From contig CAZGSG010000017.1 of NCBI GenBank assembly GCA_964528095.1, forward strand, positions 1 through 37,249: a stretch of 37,249 nucleotides of DNA. The letters run 5' to 3'. Under the pieces are notes generated by a model. That model had not been told where the DNA came from. It saw only the letters and a list, made by a program, of their open reading frames with translations, and made no database searches. This DNA comes from CAZGSG01 sp964528095. GTDB lineage: Bacteria; Bacteroidota; Bacteroidia; Chitinophagales; Chitinophagaceae. Positions 19,101 through 24,957 of the stretch are shown here, in pieces. Every line of letters begins with the position of its first letter. The first letter of the stretch is position 1. Made by a program: the position numbers and the translations under genes.

Positions 19101-20254
19101 GGAGCCGGCATTACTTTACTTGCCAGGCCACTAACAGTTATCGGAGGAGTTACAGTTGCAGCTTTAAGCTGTACAACTATTGGTGAAGGAGACCATGCTG
19201 ACCAGGCACTGCTGGCAGTACGTTTAAACCTTGCCGCATAAGTACCAAAACTTGTTGCTGTATAATCAGCAGAAGTAGCTCCTGCTATTGTTGCGCCATT
19301 TTTACTCCACTCATATGCTGCAAATCCTGCCTGCACACCCATATGAACACTGATCGGATCACCGGCGCAGAATTCACTGCGGCCAAAATAAACAAGCGGG
19401 TTTGCTTTATGTGGAATATTCAAATTCGTATAATAATCAGGTTCGTTCCAGAAATCACCCCAGATTCCATGTCCGCCATTCGGATAGAAATAATGTTTCA
19501 TGAAACCACCTCTAACAGTGACATACTGGTTGACCAACGCGTCTACTGTGCCCGGAGCAGGGTTATTGTCAAGCCCTCCGTTTGCTATCCAGATCGGGAT
19601 AGTAATATGTTTATCCAGGTCACCATAATATGCAGAAGCCGCAGAGATAGGGAAAGCTCCTGCAATTGCTTTTGGATAAGTACCGAGGAAACCCCATGTA
19701 GCAGAACCGCCGGCAGAAAGACCGGACATATTCACTCTGTCTACATCGGCTTTGGCATATTTTGCCAGTGAGTCGATTAATTGAAGAATTGTTGTGTACT
19801 GACCGGCGCTGAAAAATCCGCTTGTATTTTGCGGATATAAAAGAAAACCGTCAAATTTTCCATTATCTACATTATTGGCATGCTCTTGGCCACCATGTAG
19901 AAGCTGGTATTCGTTATCGTAGATATCGCCTTTTTCTCCCAGACCATGCCAAAAGATAAACAGAGGGTATTTTTTACCATCTGCTACATTGTGCTGATAT
20001 GTTTTGGGAAATTTTAAACGGAAAACTGTCCCGTTATAGTAGTACGAACGATAGCCGTTACTGTAAGGACCCCAGTTCAAGCGGTTCGCGTGTCCCCATT
20101 TTGCTATCGTGTTGTAAGCGGGGACAGCTGGCTGATTACTGGCGGTGAAGATCACGTCCGGGTCGCTGGGATTAAAAACGCCTGGCTGAGCATTCACCTG
20201 ATTTGTTACAAAACCAAGGGTTAGTAACAAAACATAAAATAAAATTTTTTTCAT
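13175..20254 (-). CDS. Giant T9SS-secreted esterase with FN3, PA14, LamG and repeated domains
   Basis: The 2359-residue protein starts with a signal peptide (1-22, ending VNAQ). Residues about 25-290 form an alpha/beta-hydrolase of the feruloyl-esterase/PHB-depolymerase type, with Ser180 in GLSAGG, Asp229 in GGLDNN and His262 in NGGHG as the likely triad. Then come Ig-like segments (about 285-455), FN3 domains (about 455-550, 552-640), PA14 (about 642-790), FN3 (798-885), LamG/concanavalin-like (885-1098), FN3 (1108-1200), cadherin/Ig-like pairs (1205-1390), and three copies of an unrecognised domain (about 1394-1570, 1767-1942, 2037-2209) separated by FN3 and cadherin-like modules. The last 90 residues (from FNAFPNPF to LIRVR) are a type A T9SS sorting domain. 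It is probably a surface-attached or secreted glycan esterase; the target, perhaps the acylated EPS, is inferred. Confidence 0.92.
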   Translation of the reverse strand: MKKILFYVLLLTLGFVTNQVNAQPGVFNPSDPDVIFTASNQPAVPAYNTIAKWGHANRLNWGPYSNGYRSYYYNGTVFRLKFPKTYQHNVADGKKYPLFIFWHGLGEKGDIYDNEYQLLHGGQEHANNVDNGKFDGFLLYPQNTSGFFSAGQYTTILQLIDSLAKYAKADVDRVNMSGLSAGGSATWGFLGTYPKAIAGAFPISAASAYYGDLDKHITIPIWIANGGLDNNPAPGTVDALVNQYVTVRGGFMKHYFYPNGGHGIWGDFWNEPDYYTNLNIPHKANPLVYFGRSEFCAGDPISVHMGVQAGFAAYEWSKNGATIAGATSADYTATSFGTYAARFKRTASSAWSAWSPSPIVVQLKAATVTPPITVSGLASKVMPAPDGSTTTPLQVPNTYVAYEWRRVSDNALVSSANTYNAAAGQYKVKVTEQFGCSSSFSDPFTVINAAGANAPDKASNPNAIAQSNTSIQLAWSDNPSPVNNETGFEIYRATTAGGPYTLINITAADVLSYTDNGLPSNKKYYYIVRAVNNNGAAASSDEASATTFADVQVPSAPQNLVVAGTSRYAVTLAWSPSTDDVGVVRYDIYINGNKAYSSLTNNFTVNGLTPLQTYTFMVKAKDAAGNSSPASNQVSGYTKNNGLTYKFYTGSWSVLPNFNALTPVGVGTASIPSLAPATQTDNMGFLWEGFITIPSTGSYSFRTNSDDGSRLWLGALNGTSSPYNATSGWIVDNDGLHGAQDATSTARTLTAGVYPIAIAFFEQGGGESITVSWKLPGMFTSFTAIPASAFVEPGGPAGTIPTAPSNLTVTTASYKQINLTWTDNSNNENGFEVWRSTSALTGYATVGTTAANVTSFADSTALDPSTTYYYKLRAVGQAGASAYIPVNDAQANWKFNNNYTDATGNGRTISGNNAPTFSSTDKTEGTHSVDLNGSNEDIAVSTAAGDYIRGGYTAKTVAFWMRADNTSANRGVFDFGGSDDGIAMYINSNTLFAGIASNNVRRAISAPYSSTGWNHIALVYNVNSLKLYVNGVVVASNTALGFTSVGATSDASIIGDDNGTTAFNNVTFGQFDGRFDDWNVFGKALTDAEVGYLVNFTYDLRSATTQALPLAPSAPAALTATGATGTSIALAWNDNSNNETSFEIWRSIGNNSNYRLLTVTGANATAQATASDLGLFTNVTYYYKVRAKGVGGYSAYSNETSSKTLNSLPVITNIASYTMRYESQSVVNVAATDADGDAIVVGVSNLPAFGSYNSTTKQITFSPTSTDAGVYPVRIIATDAQGGADTLDFALTVNSNYVPVITQVSNTSLDEGTQLTIPLSSTDQDGNGSLQWTTTGLPAFVTLVPGVNGAASLQLAPNYAQAGVYAVSLSVSDGNGGVGTSIVNITVNEKAPASTSYYVSMLMAGNAAAPAPWNNISATNQATLNNQNGQAGPVKFEIMNAPWNAWYDGATTGNNSGVFPDAVIRDYFYFGIFGAPETVTFRLSGLNTANKYNLKLLSSSRWTNVPDNGTTVFTINGVSRSVYAQNNSQNLGVFTALVPDGSGNIDVTMSKAAGTPVGYLNAFVLEQLFDDGTAPVLPTNLTAAALPNGNIKLTWNDVAYNEEKYEVYRSTTENGTYTLISGGAANANATEFTDNSVLSSTSYYYKIAAVNSYGTSGLTAAVSITTGNKTPVLGAINPIYVKTGNSATLNISATDDASDVLTVSVTNLPPFAVYTSTGNGTGNIQFTPGAASLGVYKNVTVKVTDNNGASVEQKFDVNVTDNTTRSVYINFVGTKGNPENSGSWNNLSGYPGNIANYTVASGLKDDQGQTTGFGFKLLNSWVEGWNGGMITGNESGIYPDNVIKSSIYDNATTAKTFQVTGLNTAKRYNIVILSSNNSGFSTQATWTCGAQNIVFDGAHNSTKTIQFNGLTPNASGVIDLSVTKAAAATYVFLNALVVEEYDASTTPIRPLSLFAEEQAIGKVQLKWSDRSYNETGFQIWRGTSASGNYTQLTTVAANVDTYTDNTVAANTRYYYKVKAVNGAIVSGFSNAANAMVAQKTVYVNLNLTLPQAAPWNNTNTTPLLGESVSNLADVAGINTGISLEVTKSFGGAFDQGLTGSSVYPDNVSITSWWVEGRGDQTGILKLTNLHQAKAYRVGIYGSSNWSGDFTGIYTINGQSRYLNTHMNRNKTVYFDKVFANEDGELSISMTAETFANYGFWGAIVLEAYDDDSTSVAPTTPLSAGKEATPELIVKQFVDNILVGNETADVNKETLAKSATGVAVQLEEAPLSFNAFPNPFSESITVTLDSKMTSKNTSIQIYDLGGRVIYSRDLGNTEAGRKTVTISANDLRNAPPGTYFLRVINDGKADKNVKKLIRVR

Positions 20255-20542
20255 CTTTCTTCTGTTTTACAGTTAAAGGGTATTTTTAAAAAAGTACCGG
20301 CTTTTGGTAAAGTCTTCTTAAGGTACATACAAGTACAGGCGAAGTCAGAAAAGATCAACGACCTTAAATGACAATAAACCTAAACCTGTTAGATTTTTAA
20401 AAGTAATACTGGAATAATAGATGGGATTTCTAGGAAGGAAGGTGGTGGTGCTAGTGGATAGCCCTATTATAAAACTATGTAAAAGTATATAATATAATCA
20501 TACTACCAAATTAATACAAATTATTTTTTTGCACAAGTTGCC

Positions 20543-20560
20543 AGATTTACGTAAATCTGA
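20543..20560. promoter_or_regulatory. 18-bp perfect palindrome
   Basis: CAGATTTAC followed directly by GTAAATCTG reads the same on both strands with no spacer. It lies 65 bp upstream of the GT2 start. A zero-spacer palindrome fits a dimeric regulator site better than an RNA hairpin. No matching copy was noticed elsewhere in the window. Confidence 0.5.
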
Positions 20561-20607
20561 GTGTTTCAGATTATTTGTTTTGAAAAATGGTTAATAGTCC
20601 ATTACTT

Positions 20608-20620
20608 AGCTTGATAAGCT
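20608..20620 (+). promoter_or_regulatory. Small hairpin just before the GT2 start codon
   Basis: AGCTT (20608-20612) and AAGCT (20616-20620) pair across GAT, ending 4 bases before the ATG at 20625. In the mRNA this would cover the ribosome-binding region. The stem is only 5 bp, so it may be incidental. Confidence 0.25.
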
Positions 20621-20624
20621 GTTT

Positions 20625-21797
20625 ATGACCTTACTTAAGATATTTTTTTGGATCGCCTTATTTATCGTTTTCTATTCGTACGTTGGTTATGGTATCCTGC
20701 TCTGGATATTGTTGAAAATCAGAAAAAAAAAACCGGCTGTTTCCAATCCCACTCCTTTTGAACCCCTTGTTTCCCTGATCATCCCTGCTTATAATGAGGA
20801 GGATTTTATACGGCAAAAGATTGAAAACACACTTGCCCTGGACTATCCCGCAGAAAAACTCACCGTTATCTTCGTCACAGACGGCTCCTCCGATAATACA
20901 CCTGCCATTATCAGGGAGTACCCGCAATTGCATGTACAACACAACAACGATCGTAAGGGTAAAGTGGCCGCCATGAACCGCGCCATTCTATCTGTCAATA
21001 CACCTTTTACTATATTTTGTGATGCCAATACCTTGCTAAACAGGGAATGCATACGCAACATTATTCGTCATTATGCCGACCCAAGGATAGGTGGTGTAGC
21101 GGGAGAGAAAAAAGTAGAAGATCTCGATAATCCCGGTGCCGCCGGTTCAGGAGAAGGCATCTACTGGAAATACGAATCCTGGCTGAAAAAACTTGACTCC
21201 GATTTTTATACAGTAGTAGGCGCCGCCGGCGAGTTATTTTCACTGCGAACCGACCTGTTTGAACACGTGGAAGAAAACGTATTACTGGATGATTTTGTGA
21301 TCTCCCTCCGTATCTGCAAGAAAGGATATAAGGTAGCGTATGAGCCGGCAGCATACGCTATTGAAAAACCATCCGCCAACATCAAGGAGGAAAAAAAACG
21401 GAAGATCCGTATCAGCGCAGGGGGCTTTCAGTCCATCGGCATGCTGTCCGAATTGCTGAATGTGTTTAAATACCCGCTACTTTCCTTCCAGTACATATCG
21501 CACCGGGTTTTAAGGTGGGCGGTATGCCCTTTCCTGTTGCCCCTGATCTTTTTGGCCAATTTGTTTCTCATTATCAATAATGCGCATAGCATTTACATCA
21601 TTAGCTTTTGGGCGCAGGTGGTTTTCTATGGCATGGCAATTCTGGGCTGGTTATCGGGGCGTTTGAATTTGAAAATCAAATTATTGTATGTCCCCTATTA
21701 TTTTACATTTATGAACTTATCGCTTTACCAGGGATTCTTCCGTTACCTGCGGGGCAACCAATCCGTACTTTGGGATAAGGCGAAAAGAAAATCCTGA
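20625..21797 (+). CDS. Membrane glycosyltransferase family 2
   Basis: The 390-residue protein has an N-terminal helix (about 5-27), a cytoplasmic GT-A domain (about 45-280) and three or four C-terminal helices. Catalytic motifs are SLIIPAYNEE at the start, VTDGSSDNT (first Asp), FCDANT (DxD-like, Asp then Asn), LLDDFVISLR (acid-base Asp pair) and KKRKIRISAGG in place of QxxRW. These place it with the processive-type GT2 enzymes (BcsA/HAS-like plan), which elongate or start surface glycans at the inner membrane. A run of ten A (about 20723-20732) codes for a Lys pair near residue 35; a slip there would shift the frame. It is divergent from the esterase gene and 500 bp upstream of the main plus-strand operon. 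Confidence 0.88.
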   Translation: MTLLKIFFWIALFIVFYSYVGYGILLWILLKIRKKKPAVSNPTPFEPLVSLIIPAYNEEDFIRQKIENTLALDYPAEKLTVIFVTDGSSDNTPAIIREYPQLHVQHNNDRKGKVAAMNRAILSVNTPFTIFCDANTLLNRECIRNIIRHYADPRIGGVAGEKKVEDLDNPGAAGSGEGIYWKYESWLKKLDSDFYTVVGAAGELFSLRTDLFEHVEENVLLDDFVISLRICKKGYKVAYEPAAYAIEKPSANIKEEKKRKIRISAGGFQSIGMLSELLNVFKYPLLSFQYISHRVLRWAVCPFLLPLIFLANLFLIINNAHSIYIISFWAQVVFYGMAILGWLSGRLNLKIKLLYVPYYFTFMNLSLYQGFFRYLRGNQSVLWDKAKRKS

Positions 21798-21822
21798 TCC
21801 TGGTTTTTCGTAAATGCAATAC

Positions 21823-21843
21823 CTACATAATATATATATGTAG
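21823..21843 (+). terminator. AT-rich hairpin after the GT2 gene
   Basis: CTACATA (21823-21829) pairs with TATGTAG (21837-21843) around a 7-base AT loop, 26 bp after the GT2 stop. There is no clear T-run, so it is at best a weak terminator. Confidence 0.3.
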
Positions 21844-22052
21844 TAAAACTCCCAGCTACATCCCGAATAGTACCTGTTCACGGCCCCAACATGCTGCAAT
21901 GAACATCTTTAAAAAAAAATATATTGATACCTCTCCTGGGCATAAAAAGGTAGTTTTTACGTATTTTTAAGCTTAAAATCAGGGTTTTTACTCGAACAAT
22001 CTTCATCTTTTACTACCCACAAAATGGTATTTTTAGGTAATTTTTATTTAAT

Positions 22053-22060
22053 TAATTTTG
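22053..22060 (+). promoter_or_regulatory. Bacteroidota -7 box (TAATTTTG)
   Basis: TAATTTTG matches the Bacteroidota TAnnTTTG consensus exactly. The expected TTG at -33 is replaced by a T-rich stretch near 22030, so the match is partial. It would start transcription about 255 bp upstream of the pseudo-receiver gene. Confidence 0.4.
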
Positions 22061-22249
22061 AAATTCGAAACTTAGTATGTACTTTTAAAATTCAATCCTA
22101 CGTTACTAGCCAACCAGCCATTTTCCCTCTGAATGCCACAATCACACCTTTTAGTCGTTAAGACTATCCCGGTGTACGCTTAGTAATCATTTATCCTGTG
22201 CGCATCCCATTTCCGATTCTTGCTATTTGCAATTAGTTCCAAATTTTCC

Positions 22250-22270
22250 TGTGAATATCTACTTATTCAC
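22250..22270. promoter_or_regulatory. Inverted repeat of the TATTCAC half-site
   Basis: GTGAATA (22251-22257) pairs exactly with TATTCAC (22264-22270) across 6 bases, and the T at 22250 extends the left half to TGTGAATA. It ends 53 bp before the ATG at 22324. The same half-site occurs three times at 3200-3306, also in inverted arrangement. It could be an operator or a leader hairpin. Confidence 0.45.
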
Positions 22271-22323
22271 CTATGCAACTCCACTGATATTAAAAATTAT
22301 TGGTGAACGGGAATTTTTACGCT

Positions 22324-22773
22324 ATGAAACAAAGCATACTAATTGTTGAAGAAAATATTGCAATCAGATTTTTACTGACTACTGTACTTCAGAAGCAGTA
22401 TAAAGTGACAGGATCTAATGATTGCTATGCAGCTATTAACGAACTAAAGAACAAAGACATTGATCTTATAATACTTAATATCGATTCCATGGATTCGGTC
22501 AATCTTGAATTCCTGGGTCATATTAATTCAAGTAGCCTTTATTCAGGGATCCCTGTTATCGTGTTATCAAAAAGCAATGACATTAAACTTAAAAGCACCT
22601 GTCTTGATATGGGTGTTGTATATTATTTTGAAAAACCATTTGACCCAAGAGTGCTTGTTGATAATGTAGACAGCGCTTTGTTAACACCCATACCTATATA
22701 TGGAAATGTTAACGCCATCGTTCGACATGATGCAATGGCCATTAAAGCAACTTTCCAGGCCAACCCATCATAG
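22324..22773 (+). CDS. Stand-alone pseudo-receiver protein (response-regulator fold)
   Basis: The ATG at 22324 is chosen because the receiver fold begins at once (MKQSILIVEEN); upstream TTG/GTG codons at 22300-22303 would add eight unusual residues. The 149-residue product has one CheY-like domain (about 3-120) and a short tail. The acidic pair is Glu9-Glu10, the switch residue is Ser in VIVLSKSND and the conserved Lys is in FEKPFDP. At the end of beta-3, where the phosphorylated Asp belongs, the sequence is IILNIDSM, so the site is Asn52. The domain probably cannot be phosphorylated in the usual way and may act as a fixed-state adaptor. It is followed 54 bp later by a sugar transferase with its own receiver-like N-terminus, and the shared location suggests a joint role at the priming step. 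Confidence 0.8.
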   Translation: MKQSILIVEENIAIRFLLTTVLQKQYKVTGSNDCYAAINELKNKDIDLIILNIDSMDSVNLEFLGHINSSSLYSGIPVIVLSKSNDIKLKSTCLDMGVVYYFEKPFDPRVLVDNVDSALLTPIPIYGNVNAIVRHDAMAIKATFQANPS

Positions 22774-22827
22774 ACAACGCTTACCTCGTACCCTTTAAAA
22801 AATTAAACCCTTTAAACCTAATCACAA

Positions 22828-23979
22828 ATGGAACTGCTTCATTCTGTCACCACCGCGGAAGAGAAAAATTACAAGAAGGTCGCTTCTACTGTAAGTTTTT
22901 CATTTTCTTACGACTGCCCGTTTTTTTACCTCGGTAAAAATCAGCAGGCTTCCACATTGACCGCAGATTCAGAAACTAAACGGTATTATTCAGAAAATTA
23001 TCTTTCTGCAAGAACCCGTTTGCTGAGAATTATCGAATTAAAGCAGGCATCTCCCGAACTCATTATTATTGACGTTCCATTTGTGAAATCAGAGATCAAA
23101 CGTTTTGTAAGCTGGCTGAGAGGAATGGAAGAACTGCAAAACATTCCCCTGGTGTACAACAAAACGGCTATCAGCGATCTCCAGATCGAGGAATTGCAGC
23201 AAATGCGCCTGGTAGACGATATCATGGATTTTTCGGCCAACCAGAAAGAACTGACCAAAAAAGTGAAGTTCCTCAAAAAGGTGAAGGAACATGGCAAAAA
23301 AGAGCCAAATTCGGTAAATCACATCAGTAAGAAGATTGTGTTTACAGCACGCAACAAAGCGAATTATTCGCTGAAGCGTATCCTGGATATCACTATCGCA
23401 TCTGTACTGATACTGGTAAGCCTCCCTATTCTCCTCCTGATCGCAATTGCTATCAGGATCGAATCAAAAGGCCCCATCCTGTATGCGGCCAACCGCGCAG
23501 GTCGTGGATTTAAGATCTTTAAGTTCTTCAAATTCAGAACGATGGTTGTTGATGCGGACAAGAAAGTTGCAGACCTGGTTAAATTGAACATGTACAATAC
23601 CGACAGTACAACCGCGAAATTCTTTAAACTGAAGGATGACCCACGTGTAACTAAAGTAGGCGCATTTTTAAGAAATACAAGCCTTGATGAACTTCCCCAG
23701 TTCTTCAATGTATTGAAAGGTGATATGTCTATAGTTGGTAACCGCCCTCTCCCGCTGTATGAGGCCGCTACCCTGACCACTGACGAATGGGCTGAGCGTT
23801 TCATGGCTCCCGCAGGCATTACAGGACTCTGGCAGATCAAAAAAAGAGGAACTGCAGATATGTCTGATGAAGAGCGTATTAACCTCGATATTACCTATGC
23901 AAGAAGCAATAGCTTCATGAACGATATCTGGATCATGGTCAATACCCCTACGGCCCTGCTCCAGAAGACGAATGTGTAA
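22828..23979 (+). CDS. Priming undecaprenyl-phosphate sugar-phosphate transferase with receiver-like N-terminus
   Basis: Residues about 176-383 are a bacterial sugar transferase (WcaJ/PglC type): LKRILDITIAS with one membrane segment, KFFKFRTM (about 232-239), DPRVTKVGAFLRNTSLDELPQ, SIVGNRPLP and GITGLWQI. The family moves a sugar phosphate from a nucleotide sugar onto undecaprenyl phosphate, the first step of repeat-unit assembly. Residues about 10-155 are unusual: ELIIIDVP (Asp82), NIPLVYNKTAI and VDDIMDFSANQKEL follow the beta-3, beta-4 and beta-5 pattern of a receiver domain, but the N-terminal acidic pair and the beta-5 Lys-Pro are missing. Most family members carry membrane helices or a CoA-binding-like domain here. 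It follows the pseudo-receiver gene by 54 bp, and its last codons overlap an alternative start of the next gene. Confidence 0.88.
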   Translation: MELLHSVTTAEEKNYKKVASTVSFSFSYDCPFFYLGKNQQASTLTADSETKRYYSENYLSARTRLLRIIELKQASPELIIIDVPFVKSEIKRFVSWLRGMEELQNIPLVYNKTAISDLQIEELQQMRLVDDIMDFSANQKELTKKVKFLKKVKEHGKKEPNSVNHISKKIVFTARNKANYSLKRILDITIASVLILVSLPILLLIAIAIRIESKGPILYAANRAGRGFKIFKFFKFRTMVVDADKKVADLVKLNMYNTDSTTAKFFKLKDDPRVTKVGAFLRNTSLDELPQFFNVLKGDMSIVGNRPLPLYEAATLTTDEWAERFMAPAGITGLWQIKKRGTADMSDEERINLDITYARSNSFMNDIWIMVNTPTALLQKTNV

Positions 23980-24025
23980 TTCCCGGATTTTTACCTATTT
24001 TTCCGTACTTTTAACCCTGAAAGCA

Positions 24026-24928
24026 ATGAATAACAACAACAATCCGTTGGTGTCGCTCGTGACGCTTACGTGGAATACTACACAGGTGACCTGTGAATTC
24101 CTACAATCCCTCAACGAACAGAATACCTACAAAAATATTGAAGTCATCGTAGTGGATAATGGCTCCGCAGAGGATCCAACCGCTACTTTTAAGGCTATTT
24201 TCCCTGAAGTGATCGTCATTCGTAATGGCAAAAACCTCGGTTTTACCGGAGGTAATAATGTCGGCATAGCGGCTGCAAAAGGCGATTACCTTTTTATCGT
24301 AAACAATGATACCGAGTTTACTCCCGGCTTACTGGAAGGCCTGCTCGAAATTTTTGACAAATACCCGGATGCTGGTATCGTCAGCCCCAAGTTTCACTAT
24401 TATTTCAGTAAAGGCACCATCGAATACGCGGGCTATGAATCTGTCAACATCTTTACCGGCAGAAATGGAATGATCGGTTGTAAAGAAAAGGACGAAGGCC
24501 AGTACAACGAGATCAAAGAAACCAATTACGCCCATGGCGCCGGCATGCTGGTGCCCCGCAAAATAATTGACGAAGTTGGCGGCCTGCCAAAGGACTTTTT
24601 CATTTATTATGAAGAGCTTGACTGGTGCGAACAGATCAGGAGAAAGGGATACAAGGTATATTACCAACCAAAATCACTGATCTATCATAAGGAATCGATG
24701 ACTACGGGCAAATCAAGTCCGTTTAAAACATTTTATCATACCAAGAACCGTATTCTTTTTATGAGAAGAAATGTAAAGACCTGGAACCTGGTCATCTTTC
24801 TTAGCTACTTTACCTTTTTTACGGTACCAAAAAACTCAGCTACATTTTTGGTAAAACGCCAGTTCCACCACTTCCGTTCATTCTGGAAAGGGATCATGTG
24901 GCATTTTAACCGTTCAATTACGTTTTAA
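24026..24928 (+). CDS. Glycosyltransferase family 2 (rhamnosyltransferase-like)
   Basis: The ATG at 24026 puts the GT2 fold near the N-terminus (MNNNNNPLVSLVTLTWN); an in-frame ATG at 23972 would add 18 residues and overlap the previous gene by 8 bp. The 300-residue protein has VVDNGSAEDP (first Asp), GFTGGNNVGIAAAKGDYLFIVNNDTE (the NDD/DxD-type metal site), YAHGAGMLVPR and FFIYYEELDWCEQIRRKGYKVYY (the conserved ED pair). This pattern is that of WbbL/GT2 enzymes adding rhamnose or similar sugars to a lipid-linked acceptor. It has no membrane segments apart from a weak hydrophobic stretch near residue 255. Tightly packed in the EPS operon; the sugar is unknown. Confidence 0.88.
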   Translation: MNNNNNPLVSLVTLTWNTTQVTCEFLQSLNEQNTYKNIEVIVVDNGSAEDPTATFKAIFPEVIVIRNGKNLGFTGGNNVGIAAAKGDYLFIVNNDTEFTPGLLEGLLEIFDKYPDAGIVSPKFHYYFSKGTIEYAGYESVNIFTGRNGMIGCKEKDEGQYNEIKETNYAHGAGMLVPRKIIDEVGGLPKDFFIYYEELDWCEQIRRKGYKVYYQPKSLIYHKESMTTGKSSPFKTFYHTKNRILFMRRNVKTWNLVIFLSYFTFFTVPKNSATFLVKRQFHHFRSFWKGIMWHFNRSITF

Positions 24929-24957
24929 TTTTATTCTTGTAATCTTATCCTAACCTT

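Larger units (their letters stand above)
20255..20624. other. 370-bp divergent intergenic region
   Basis: This lies between the giant esterase gene (minus) and the GT2 gene (plus). It is AT-rich and without an ORF I would support. It holds two palindromes near the plus-strand gene (listed separately). No full TAnnTTTG promoter was found for either side; only one-mismatch boxes occur (for example TTAATTTG on the minus strand near 20510). Confidence 0.6.
21798..22323. other. 526-bp AT-rich leader region of the plus-strand EPS operon
   Basis: All frames carry dense stops, so no gene is present. The stretch 21949-22050 repeats GGTATTTTTA-like words. It holds a hairpin at 21823-21843, a promoter-like box at 22053-22060 and an inverted repeat at 22250-22270, listed separately. 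A long untranslated leader of about 250 bases before 22324 is possible. Confidence 0.55.

Noticed and set aside
20723..20732. A10 run as a phase-variation switch in the GT2 gene
   Set aside because: A single run of ten A in an AT-rich genome coding for Lys is weak evidence without strain comparison.
22300..22323. TTG/GTG start giving eight extra residues on the pseudo-receiver
   Set aside because: The ATG at 22324 begins right at the receiver fold, and the added residues match nothing in the family.
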